Part shown: piece after piece, positions 51,269 to 59,370 of the stretch | Position numbering within the stretch: the first letter of the stretch is position 1 | Layout of the letters: each line of letters opens with the position of its first letter | NCBI RefSeq assembly: GCF_019511345.1 | Contig: NZ_JAEUAK010000001.1 | Span: forward strand, 620,001-684,000 | Reading direction: 5' to 3' | Source of the DNA: Rhizobium mesosinicum | Lineage (GTDB): Bacteria > Pseudomonadota > Alphaproteobacteria > Rhizobiales > Rhizobiaceae | Length of the DNA stretch: 64,000 nucleotides | Translations under genes and position numbers: made by a program | The notes under the pieces: model-generated | The model's database searches: none | Seen by the model: only the letters and a program-made list of their open reading frames with translations | Told to the model about the DNA's origin: nothing

Positions 51269-51754
51269 TCAACCCATCGGGTTCGGCAGGTAGCCGGTAA
51301 ATCCGCAGATCTTCCACCGTCCCTCGTGGCGCCTGCAATAATAGAGCGTCTGCCACTGCATGAGGTCGCGGGTGCCGTCGCTCTTCGTCAGGCTGCCGTC
51401 GAACTTCTTGCGGACAAGCGCCGTGTTGCCCTCGATCTCGATGTCCTCGAGCCTCGTGGTCGTGAAGATCGCGCTGCGCGTGTCCTCGGCGAAGCTCTGT
51501 GCCGCAAACTCCTTTGCCTGCCTCAGCCACTCGTCGCGATAGGCGACAAGCGTTGGAAACGCCAGACGCCACTTGTCGGGGCTGACCTCCTTGCGCCCAT
51601 CAATGCCGATAAAGCCTTCCTCGATGAAATCATCTTCGACCATCGACCAGTCGGCAGCCAGAAAGGCATCGATGTCGCGGGGCACGAGCATCTCCCAGAT
51701 AGCGTGCCGTGCGGCGTCGGAGGGCGGGAAAGGATTTTTGAAAGGATCACGCAT
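51269..51754 (-). CDS. NTF2/SnoaL-like protein
   Basis: 161-residue protein with the cone-shaped NTF2-like fold: WEMLVPRDIDAFLAADWSMVEDDFIEEGFIGID (helix then acidic start of the sheet), IFTTTRLEDIEIEGNTALVRKKFDG and LYYCRRHEGRWKICGFTGYLPN. The Asp/Glu pattern is compatible with an isomerase, dehydratase or binding role. First gene of the minus-strand unit with M81 and the PLP enzyme; 30 bp separate it from M81. Confidence 0.72.
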   Translation of the reverse strand: MRDPFKNPFPPSDAARHAIWEMLVPRDIDAFLAADWSMVEDDFIEEGFIGIDGRKEVSPDKWRLAFPTLVAYRDEWLRQAKEFAAQSFAEDTRSAIFTTTRLEDIEIEGNTALVRKKFDGSLTKSDGTRDLMQWQTLYYCRRHEGRWKICGFTGYLPNPMG

Positions 51755-51766
51755 ATTCCGTCGCCA

Positions 51767-51855
51767 GATTTAAATTCTTTTCATAAACGGTGTTTTTCAC
51801 TGGTCAAAATCCGCTTTCTATGGTCCCTTGTCAACTTATCAAGAAAATAATTTGC
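51767..51855. promoter_or_regulatory. divergent promoter region with candidate RpiR sites
   Basis: Between the NTF2-like gene and ridA. Contains GATTTAAATTCTTTTCAT (51767-51784), related to the palindrome at 43130-43150, and AGAAAATAATTTGC (51842-51855), matching 43206-43219. Both candidate elements therefore recur at the two promoter regions of the cluster. Confidence 0.4.
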
Positions 51856-51866
51856 AGGGATCAGGA

Positions 51867-52253
51867 ATGTCCATCAAGCGATATGGCACTGTTCAGACCG
51901 GCGCGGGCGGCAAGCCCTTGCCCTTCGCGCGCGCCGTCGAAGCCGATGGCTGGCTCTATGTTTCCGGTCAGGTGGCGATGGAAAACGGCGAGATCATCGA
52001 CGGCAATATCGTCGCCCAGACGCATAAGACGATCGCCAATGTGCTCGCCATCCTCGACGAAGCCGGATATGGGGTCGAGGATGTTGTGCGCGTCGGCGTG
52101 TGGCTGGACGATCCGCGCGATTTCTGGTCCTTCAACAAGATCTATCAGGACTATTTCGGCGCCCATCCGCCGGCCCGCGCCTGCGTCCAATCATCGATGA
52201 TGGTAGATTGCAAGGTCGAGATCGACTGCGTTGCCTACAAGAAGAAGAGCTGA
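51867..52253 (+). CDS. RidA (YjgF/YER057c/UK114) family protein
   Basis: 128-residue enamine/imine deaminase-type protein. Start MSIKRYGTVQTG with AGGGATCAGGA upstream. LYVSGQVAM, the helix THKTIANVLAILDEAG and the key Arg in PPARACVQSSMMVDCKVEIDCVAY are present. RidA proteins clear reactive 2-aminoacrylate-type intermediates made by PLP enzymes, which fits the D-threonine-aldolase-like neighbour. Confidence 0.92.
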   Translation: MSIKRYGTVQTGAGGKPLPFARAVEADGWLYVSGQVAMENGEIIDGNIVAQTHKTIANVLAILDEAGYGVEDVVRVGVWLDDPRDFWSFNKIYQDYFGAHPPARACVQSSMMVDCKVEIDCVAYKKKS

Positions 52254-52277
52254 CTGACGACCGGCGGGAGGATCGGC

Positions 52278-53144
52278 TTGGACATCTTTTCCACATTGCA
52301 GGAAGACAGGGGCCGGCTTTCCGCCTCCGAGAGCCGCATCGCCGACATTGTCGTCAATGATTTCGAATTCGCCGTGAATGCCTCGATCATCGAGCTCGCC
52401 GAACGCGCAGAAGTCTCGCCGCCGACGGTCACGCGGTTCTGCCGCCGCCTCGGCTGCGACAGCTTTTCCGATTTCAAGGTGCAGCTTGCCCGCACCGCCC
52501 ATGTCGGCGTGCGTTACCTGAAGCCGGAATCAAAGAGCAGCGATCCGGCCGATGTCGCTCAGGATATTATCACCAAGGCGCAGAACGCCCTTTTTTTGGT
52601 GCACCGCTCGCTGGATCTGGCCGCTATCGAAGCCGCTGTCGCGCAGATCGCCAAGGCGGAGATGATCTATGCCTTCGGTTCGGGCGGCAATTCCTCCATG
52701 ATCGCCAATGAACTGCAAAACAGGCTCTTTCGGCTTGGCCTGCGCATCACGGCCAGCTCCGACCACGGCATGCAGTTGATGATGGCAGCAGCGGCAAAGT
52801 CCGGCGATGTGATCATCGGCTCGTCTTTTTCCGGTCGCAACGCGGAGCTGGTTCGGGCCTTTGCGCTGGCACGCGAAGCCAAGGTAAAGACGATTGCGCT
52901 GACACAGACCGGCAGCGCGGTCGCCAAGGCCGCCGATATCGTCGTACCGATCGATATTCCTGAAGGCACGAACATCTTCCGCCCGACATCGACGCGCATC
53001 GCCTACATCGCGACCGTCGATATCCTGGCGAGCCTTGTCGCTTACGCCGTCCGAGCGAAGGCGACGGTCACGCTGAGGCGCATCAAGCAACAGCTGGTCA
53101 CCTACCGCGACGGCGACGACGACAAGCAACTACTCGGCGATTGA
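52278..53144 (+). CDS. MurR/RpiR-family transcriptional regulator
   Basis: 288-residue repressor-type protein. N-terminal HTH_6 (SESRIADIVVNDFEFAVNA, ELAERAEVSPPTVTRFCRRLG) and C-terminal SIS sugar-phosphate-binding domain (IYAFGSGGNSSMIANELQNRL, GDVIIGSSFSGRNAELVRAFALA). Sits inside the operon between ridA and the SDR gene. Likely senses a phosphorylated (amino) sugar and controls this cluster through the palindromes at 43130 and 51767. Confidence 0.92.
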   Translation: MDIFSTLQEDRGRLSASESRIADIVVNDFEFAVNASIIELAERAEVSPPTVTRFCRRLGCDSFSDFKVQLARTAHVGVRYLKPESKSSDPADVAQDIITKAQNALFLVHRSLDLAAIEAAVAQIAKAEMIYAFGSGGNSSMIANELQNRLFRLGLRITASSDHGMQLMMAAAAKSGDVIIGSSFSGRNAELVRAFALAREAKVKTIALTQTGSAVAKAADIVVPIDIPEGTNIFRPTSTRIAYIATVDILASLVAYAVRAKATVTLRRIKQQLVTYRDGDDDKQLLGD

Positions 53145-53163
53145 TCAACAGAAGGAAGCAGCA

Positions 53164-53934
53164 ATGACACGATCAGTGGCCATCGTGACCGGAGCAGCAG
53201 GCGATATCGGAGCGGCAATCGCTGGTCGGCTCGCCGACGATCATGACACTATCGTGCTCGCGGACATCGATCCCGACGCTGCGGCAGCCGTTGCCGGCGC
53301 ATTGGGGCCAGCCGACCGCTTCGTCGTCGTCGAATGCGACGTGACCAGCGAGGAAAGCGTTGCGGCTCTTGCCGCGCGCACGGCCGGGCTCGGCAGTCTG
53401 CGCACGCTCGTCAACAATGCTGGTGCAGCGCGTGCCGTCAGCCTGCATGATACGACGCCGGAAATCTGGCGTGCCGACAATGCGCTCAACCTCGAAGCGG
53501 CATTTCTCTGTTTCCGCGCCGTCGAAGACCAGCTGAAGGCGTCGCGGGGCTCGCTGGTCAACATTGCCTCGGTCAACGGCACGAACGTGTTCGGCCATCC
53601 GGCCTATAGCGCGGCCAAAGCCGGACTTCTGCATTTCACCCGACTGGTTGCCGTCGAATACGGAAAATTTGGCATCCGCGCGAACGCCGTTGCCCCCGGG
53701 ACGGTGAAGACGCGGGCTTGGGAAGTTCGCGCGGCCGCCAATCCCAATGTCTTCGAGGATGCGCGTCGCTGGTATCCGCTCCAGCGCGTGGTCGATCCGA
53801 CGGACGTCGCCAATGCCGTCGCCTTCCTGGCAGGGGCTGCGGCGATCACCGGCGTCTGCCTGCCGGTCGACTGCGGCCTGACAGCCGGCCAGACGGAGCT
53901 TGCCCGTACGTTCTCCCAGTCCGAGCACTACTGA
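53164..53934 (+). CDS. SDR-family NAD(P)-dependent oxidoreductase
   Basis: 256-residue classical short-chain dehydrogenase. TGAAGDIG cofactor loop (residues 10-17), NNAGAARA, catalytic Ser in VNIASVNG, catalytic YxxxK as YSAAKAG, and VAPGTVKT after it. DIDPDA after strand 2 favours NAD over NADP. Ends with a GLTAGQTE helix. Operon neighbours imply oxidation of a sugar hydroxyl. Confidence 0.9.
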   Translation: MTRSVAIVTGAAGDIGAAIAGRLADDHDTIVLADIDPDAAAAVAGALGPADRFVVVECDVTSEESVAALAARTAGLGSLRTLVNNAGAARAVSLHDTTPEIWRADNALNLEAAFLCFRAVEDQLKASRGSLVNIASVNGTNVFGHPAYSAAKAGLLHFTRLVAVEYGKFGIRANAVAPGTVKTRAWEVRAAANPNVFEDARRWYPLQRVVDPTDVANAVAFLAGAAAITGVCLPVDCGLTAGQTELARTFSQSEHY

Positions 53935-53965
53935 AAATCATAAAAGACACCGAGAGGAACGAGAT

Positions 53966-55882
53966 ATGAAACCGGCCGACTATCGCCTGGAAAGCAGCTG
54001 GAATCCCAATGGTGGGACGAATGGCGCCTTCACCTTCACGCTTTTCAATCTTTCCAGCAAGGCGCTTTCCGGTTTCACCCTTGTCTACACTTCGCTCACG
54101 CGGGTCATCGATGCCGCGGCATGTGGCAATGCCACTTTCCTGAGACGCAACGCCAATTTTCATGAATTCGAACCACCGGCCGGACTGACCCTGGCTGCGG
54201 GCGACCACTGGACCTTCACGGTCGCCGGCCTGCACCGTCCGGCGCGGCATTGTACCGATGGCGCCAAGTCAGCCTATCTGACGCTGTCTTCGGGAGAACA
54301 TGTGCCGGTCGCCGTTTCCGATCTGCTTCTCGAAGGTCGCGTGAGCGAGCCTCCGCCCGCACTCCTGCCCGAGGGCCGCCTCGACCTGCCTTTTGCACTG
54401 CAGCCCTGGCCGGCCGAGATCGATGCAAAGCCGGGCGACAGTTTTCCGGTCGTTCTTTATCCGGAGGGTGCCAGAGCAGACGAATTGTCGGCAATATCTG
54501 CCTGCATTTCGCTAACCCGCCGCCTTTTCGAAAGCGACCATTCGGTTTTCAATCTGGTCGCCTCGCCGCAGGGGCGCGCGCTGACCTTTAGCAGGGAAGC
54601 GTCGCTCGATGCTGAGGCGTATCGGCTGACTTTCTCGGCCGATCGCGTGACACTATCCTATTCCGGCGCTGCTGGGCGCCAGTATGGATTAACCTCGCTC
54701 GCGCAGATGCTCCACGGTGCGCGGGCAAGCAAGGGCAAATTCCGCTTCCCGGTTTCCGGAACGATTTCCGATCGGCCCCGCTACAGCTGGCGCGGCTGCC
54801 ATCTCGACGTTTCCAGGCAGTTTTACCCGGTTGACGACGTCAAGCGGCTGATCGACATCCTTGCCTGGTTCAAGCTCAACATCTTCCACTGGCATCTGAC
54901 CGACGACGAGGCCTGGCGCCTGGAGATCAAGGCCTATCCGCAGCTGACGACGGCGGGCGTGTTGCGAGGTCCGGACGAGCCGTTGCTGCCGCAGCTCGGC
55001 AATGGCGCAGAGCCGGTCGGCGGCTTCTATTCGCAGGATGATGTCAGAGACATCGTCGCGCTTGCGAGCTCCCTCAATGTCGAGGTGGTTCCAGAGATCG
55101 ACATCCCGGGCCACAATGCAGCGACTTTGGTTGCCCTTCCCGATCTGACGGACGGCCAGGAGGCACCGGAAAGCTACCATTCTGTCCAGGGCTATCCAAA
55201 CAATGCGCTGAACCCGGCCGTGCCGCTGACCTACGAATTCCTGGAAAAGGTCTTCGACGAAATGGTCGAACTCTTTCCCTCTTCCTATATCCATATCGGT
55301 GGGGACGAAGTGGCGAACGGCTCCTGGCTCGCCTCGCCGCTTGCCATCAAGCTGATGGCCGAGGAAGGCATTTCCGGCACTTTCGGACTGCAGTCCTACT
55401 TCCTGAAACAGATCAAGGCGATGCTCGACAAGCGTGGCCGCAAGCTTGCGGGTTGGAACGAGGTCGCCCATGGCGGTGGGGTCGCGGCGAAGGACAGCCT
55501 GCTGATGGCCTGGGAAAATCCCCAGGTCGGTATTGAACTTGCCAAGCAAGGCTATGACGTCGTCATGACGCCGGGCCAGGCTTACTATCTCGATATGGTC
55601 CAGGCCGAGGCCTTCCAGGAACCCGGCGCAAGCTGGGCCGGCACCGTTCCGCCAGCCCACACCTATGCCTATGAGGCAGCCGGCGAATTTCCTGAAGAGC
55701 TGAAGCACAAGCTCAAGGGTGTCCAGGCCTGCATCTGGTCGGAACATTTCCTGTCACGCGGCTATTTCAACCGTCTCGTCTTCCCCCGTCTTCCGGCAAT
55801 TGCCGAAGCTGCCTGGACGCCGAGGGCAGCCAAGGATTGGGACCGGTTCGCGGCGATCGTGCCACTGAGCCCAACGCTTTGA
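53966..55882 (+). CDS. beta-N-acetylhexosaminidase, GH20, without signal peptide
   Basis: 638-residue glycosidase. Start MKPADYRLESSW with GAGAGGAACGAG upstream. An N-terminal beta-rich domain (residues ~1-115) resembles the carbohydrate-binding-like CHB_HEX module; the GH20 barrel begins near RPRYSWRGCHLDVSRQF. Catalytic Asp-Glu pair in YIHIGGDEVANGSW (~ residue 446), with NIFHWHLTDDEAWRLE, GWNEVAHGG, LLMAWENP and CIWSEHF forming the -1 site. No signal peptide, so it should act in the cytoplasm on an imported beta-N-acetylhexosaminide. Confidence 0.9.
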   Translation: MKPADYRLESSWNPNGGTNGAFTFTLFNLSSKALSGFTLVYTSLTRVIDAAACGNATFLRRNANFHEFEPPAGLTLAAGDHWTFTVAGLHRPARHCTDGAKSAYLTLSSGEHVPVAVSDLLLEGRVSEPPPALLPEGRLDLPFALQPWPAEIDAKPGDSFPVVLYPEGARADELSAISACISLTRRLFESDHSVFNLVASPQGRALTFSREASLDAEAYRLTFSADRVTLSYSGAAGRQYGLTSLAQMLHGARASKGKFRFPVSGTISDRPRYSWRGCHLDVSRQFYPVDDVKRLIDILAWFKLNIFHWHLTDDEAWRLEIKAYPQLTTAGVLRGPDEPLLPQLGNGAEPVGGFYSQDDVRDIVALASSLNVEVVPEIDIPGHNAATLVALPDLTDGQEAPESYHSVQGYPNNALNPAVPLTYEFLEKVFDEMVELFPSSYIHIGGDEVANGSWLASPLAIKLMAEEGISGTFGLQSYFLKQIKAMLDKRGRKLAGWNEVAHGGGVAAKDSLLMAWENPQVGIELAKQGYDVVMTPGQAYYLDMVQAEAFQEPGASWAGTVPPAHTYAYEAAGEFPEELKHKLKGVQACIWSEHFLSRGYFNRLVFPRLPAIAEAAWTPRAAKDWDRFAAIVPLSPTL

Positions 55883-56076
55883 GATGGCAATTTCTGCCCC
55901 AATCTGTGCGACGATCGCCGATCCGAAACTTGTAGCGCCGTTCCCGGCGGTATTTTGGATTTAAAGAGGTTGAACAACCAGGACATAACCGACGAGAGTA
56001 GGATCGAGCCGCCCGGAATTTCTCTTCGGCAAGGATTTCGGCTACACGATACAGGCCTGTCTTCCAAAACACTTTC

Positions 56077-57357
56077 ATGCCAGAGACGATCCATGGCGAT
56101 CCTGGCGAGGGCGGGGCGATCCCCCTCCCGCCTGGCGCGCCCCAAACGCTGACGACGATAGTGAACCGCTTGATCCCCGACGTTTTCCGTAATCGCGCAA
56201 TTCGCGTGAGCATGATTGCCATTTTCACGTTCGGATTTGCGGGCGCGACGACGACCCCTTATCGATCCGTGGTCGGAATCCTAGAGCTCGGCCTGTCGAA
56301 CGAGGTTTACTCTGCGCTGATCTTCGCAGCCGCGGCCGTCAACGTCGTTGTCAGCATTCTTTTCGGCAATTTTGCCGACCGGCTCGGTGAATATCGCACG
56401 ATGATGCTGGTTGCCGCGACCTTCGGCATTGTCGGTTATGGAGCGGTCTATTTTTTTCCGACTGAGGGGATCTTTGTCCTCAGCGCGCTTCTGCTGCTGC
56501 CGGTCTATGGTTCGCTGAACTCGTTGCTCTTTGCCAACGTGCGTGCCGCAGCCAGGGGAATGGCGCCTGGCGAGGTGGCGACCGTCAATTCGGGCGTCCG
56601 GGCCATGATCTCGCTCTCCTGGGTGCTTGTTCCGGGACTTACGGGTGTTTTATTGTCCTCTTCGCCCTCCATGTTACCGGCCTATCTCTTTGCCTGCCTG
56701 TCCTGCCTGCTCTGCGTCGGGCTCATCGGCCTCTTGCTGCCGCGGCAAAGCGGCACGGACGGTGCTGCTACGCACCATATCTCCTACCTTGCCGCACTCG
56801 GCCAGGTGATGTCTCCAAGGATCATCAGCCGGGTCATGGCGGTCGCGCTGATCAGCAGCACGCTACATGTAAACGACGCGATATTTCCCCTCGTCGTCAC
56901 CGGCGCCGCTCACGGCACGGTCGCCGATATCGGAGTTCTAGTGGGGATCGTTGCGCTCTTGGAAGTGGTGTTCATTATCGTATGGTCGCGCATGCTGCGC
57001 ATCGTCAGCCAGCTTGCAGCACTTTCGCTCGGGGCACTGATCTATGCGCTCTATCTGGCCTTTCTGGCCTTTGCCGATCAACCCTGGCATGTCTACGCCC
57101 TGACCATCATCAGCGGCATTGGCGCAGCGTCGCTGATCTCCATCCCGATCACCTACCTTCAGGATCTGATCGCCGAGCGACCGGGTCTCGGCAGCGCGTT
57201 GATCTCCGTCAACATCTTCCTCAGCGCCGGGCTGAGTGCGCTCCTTTTTGCGGCGGGAACCGCCGTCACGAGCTATTCCGGCACCGCGGTGGTCGGTGCT
57301 TTTTCCGGGCTTGCCGGGACCGCATGGCTGCTTTTTCTCGACCGGCGCCGGCGCTGA
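56077..57357 (+). CDS. MFS transporter, sugar-efflux (SetA-like) type
   Basis: 426-residue membrane protein with 12 hydrophobic helices, starting at about residue 45 (VSMIAIFTFGFAG). Loop-A motif GNFADRLGEYRT follows helix 2, and FANVRAAARGMAPGEVATVNSGVRAM is typical of SetA/SotB-like sugar efflux proteins. The ATG at 56077 has no clear ribosome site, so a later start is possible. Stands alone after the GH20 operon; may export a surplus sugar. Confidence 0.82.
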   Translation: MPETIHGDPGEGGAIPLPPGAPQTLTTIVNRLIPDVFRNRAIRVSMIAIFTFGFAGATTTPYRSVVGILELGLSNEVYSALIFAAAAVNVVVSILFGNFADRLGEYRTMMLVAATFGIVGYGAVYFFPTEGIFVLSALLLLPVYGSLNSLLFANVRAAARGMAPGEVATVNSGVRAMISLSWVLVPGLTGVLLSSSPSMLPAYLFACLSCLLCVGLIGLLLPRQSGTDGAATHHISYLAALGQVMSPRIISRVMAVALISSTLHVNDAIFPLVVTGAAHGTVADIGVLVGIVALLEVVFIIVWSRMLRIVSQLAALSLGALIYALYLAFLAFADQPWHVYALTIISGIGAASLISIPITYLQDLIAERPGLGSALISVNIFLSAGLSALLFAAGTAVTSYSGTAVVGAFSGLAGTAWLLFLDRRRR

Positions 57358-57731
57358 ACCTAAATGCATAGTCCAGCCATTTGATGATGCGTTTTTTCTT
57401 GGGGGGAACCTTTCGAAGCAATACGGGATCAACCAGAAGACCGTAGTGCCGGCATACGTTCGTCATTTCCCGGGACCAGGGATTAAACACGTTCAGCCGA
57501 GCGAAAGGCGTCCAAGCGCGGCGGCTGGCATCGGATCGGGCACGTTGCGCCGGAGCAGCGATGTTTTCGGTAGCCGCACCGCGCCAGAAGCGAACACGAA
57601 GGCATAGGTGCATCTGTCCGACCGGCAGACGCAGAACGGGTTCGACGCTTGAGACGGACACATCGATAGCGCCATGAGCCGGACGGCCTGACACGGCCCG
57701 GCTCTTTCTCTGCGGTGGTGGTCCGCCCCGG
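57358..57731. other. intergenic region, possible decayed sequence
   Basis: About 370 bp between the MFS gene and glpK stop. A minus-strand frame reading into the MFS 3' end includes MTNVCRHYGLLVDPVLLRK and a basic KVPPKKKRIIKWL, but it has no start context or known family. Nothing else convincing. Confidence 0.4.
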
Positions 57732-59228
57732 TCAGGTCACCGTACTGAGCGTTCGCGCAATCGCATTGCGCCAGCCGACGATCCTCGCCTGCCTGTCGAT
57801 ATCAGTCATATCAGGCTCAAAGCTACGGTCGCTCGCCCAGGCGCGGGCAAAATCATCCTGGCCCGGCCAGACACCGGCCTTCGATCCGGCAAGCCAGGCA
57901 GCGCCCAGCGCCGTCGTCTCCAAGGTAGCTGCCCGGTCGACGGGGCTTGAGAGAATGTTGGCGAGGTGCTGCATGGTCCACTCGGAAGCCGACATGCCGC
58001 CATCGACACGCAGAACGGTTTCGATCGGATGATCGCCCCAATCGCTGCGCATCGCCACCAGCAGATCAAGCGTCTGGTAGGCGACCGATTCCAGGACGGC
58101 GCGTGCCAGTTCGGCCGGGCCGCTGTTGCGCGTCAGGCCGAAGATCGCGCCGCGTGCCTCCGGATCCCAATAGGGAGCGCCAAGCCCGGTAAAAGCCGGA
58201 ACGACATAGACCCTTTGCTGCGGATCGGCTCTATCGGCCAGCGCGCCGGTTTCCGATGCTCTTTCGATGATGCCGAGACCGTCGCGCAGCCACTGCACGG
58301 CAGCACCGGCAATGAAGATCGATCCTTCCAGAGCGTAGGTGGTCTTGCCATTCAAACGGTAGGCGATGGTGGAAAGCAGCCGGTTCTTCGAGTGCACGCG
58401 GTCGTCACCGGTATTCAGGAGCGCAAAACAGCCGGTGCCGTAGGTCGATTTCACCATGCCCGGTTCGAAACAGGCATTGCCGATCGTCGCGGCCTGCTGG
58501 TCGCCCGCGACCCCGAGGATCGGGATATCAGCGCCGAATATGTCAGGATCGACCGTACCGAAATCGTCGGCGCTGTCCTTGACCTCCGGCAGTAGCGCCC
58601 GCGGGATGCGCAGGATCTCGAGAAGTTCGTCGTCCCATCGGTTCTCGGCAATATTATAGAGCAGAGTTCGCGAGGCATTGGTCGCATCGGTGACGTGCAT
58701 GCGCCCGCCGGTCAGCTTATAGATGATCCAGCTGTCGATCGTACCGAAACAGACCTCCCCGGCTTCGGCACGGCCACGCAGTCCCTCGACGTTGTCAAGC
58801 AGCCAGCGCAGCTTCGTGCCGGAAAAATAGGGATCGAGCAGCAGCCCGGTCTTGGCGGTGAAGAGCTTTTCGTAGCCATCGACTTTCAGACGGTCGCACA
58901 TCTCGGCCGTGCGCCTGTCCTGCCAGACGATCGCCTTGTGGAGCGGGCGGCCGGTGGCCCTTTCCCAGACGACCGTCGTCTCCCGCTGGTTGGTGATGCC
59001 GATGGCGGCAACCGCAGCCGGTGCCAAGCCGCTTTTTGATACTGCATCCCGCGCCGTCGAAAGCACGGTATCCCAGATTTCGTTCGCATCGTGCTCCACC
59101 CACCCGGTCTGCGGGAAATGCTGGGTGATCTCGGTCTGGGCCGACGACGCGATCCGCATCCGAGGGTCGAAAATGATGGCTCGTGACGATGTCGTGCCCT
59201 GGTCGATGGCAAGGATATGGCCGCTCAT
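57732..59228 (-). CDS. glpK: glycerol kinase
   Basis: Cytoplasmic FGGY-family kinase that makes sn-glycerol 3-phosphate from glycerol and ATP; 498 residues, the usual length. Start at [11 protein letters not shown] (AGGAA upstream) rather than an ATG nine codons earlier. ATP/phosphate loop [15 protein letters not shown], glycerol-binding [15 protein letters not shown], the family phrase [24 protein letters not shown] and the second signature [17 protein letters not shown]. Directly downstream of glpV on the same strand. Confidence 0.96.
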   Translation of the reverse strand: MSGHILAIDQGTTSSRAIIFDPRMRIASSAQTEITQHFPQTGWVEHDANEIWDTVLSTARDAVSKSGLAPAAVAAIGITNQRETTVVWERATGRPLHKAIVWQDRRTAEMCDRLKVDGYEKLFTAKTGLLLDPYFSGTKLRWLLDNVEGLRGRAEAGEVCFGTIDSWIIYKLTGGRMHVTDATNASRTLLYNIAENRWDDELLEILRIPRALLPEVKDSADDFGTVDPDIFGADIPILGVAGDQQAATIGNACFEPGMVKSTYGTGCFALLNTGDDRVHSKNRLLSTIAYRLNGKTTYALEGSIFIAGAAVQWLRDGLGIIERASETGALADRADPQQRVYVVPAFTGLGAPYWDPEARGAIFGLTRNSGPAELARAVLESVAYQTLDLLVAMRSDWGDHPIETVLRVDGGMSASEWTMQHLANILSSPVDRAATLETTALGAAWLAGSKAGVWPGQDDFARAWASDRSFEPDMTDIDRQARIVGWRNAIARTLSTVT

Positions 59229-59307
59229 GACATCTGTTTCCTGCGCAGCAGCCATCGTTCCGCCGGAACGGCAGCTCTGTCCCCTTTTTTAGTCTGGAAG
59301 TGGTGTC

Positions 59308-59336
59308 GACTTTCCCGGCAGGCCGCCGGGAAAGTC
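59308..59336 (-). promoter_or_regulatory. intercistronic stem-loop after glpV
   Basis: Perfect 12-bp arms (GACTTTCCCGGC / GCCGGGAAAGTC), 5-nt loop, about 35 nt past the glpV stop. A smaller stem CCGGGC-TCAC-GCCCGG (59346-59361) lies between it and the stop. No U-tract; probably protects the upstream mRNA. Confidence 0.65.
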
Positions 59337-59370
59337 TGATGGCTGCCGGGCTCACGCCCGGTCGATCAGC

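Noticed and set aside
51240..51572. N-terminal extension of the M81 gene
   Set aside because: It overlaps the NTF2-like gene in another frame and is not family-like; the TTG at 51239 gives the canonical start.
52796..52812. GGCAAAGTCCGGCG string as a third copy of the dispersed repeat
   Set aside because: Matches only the first bases and lies in the conserved SIS domain of the RpiR gene.
59308..59336. Simple Rho-independent terminator after glpV
   Set aside because: No U-tract follows the stem and glpK continues on the same strand; an mRNA-stabilising role fits better.
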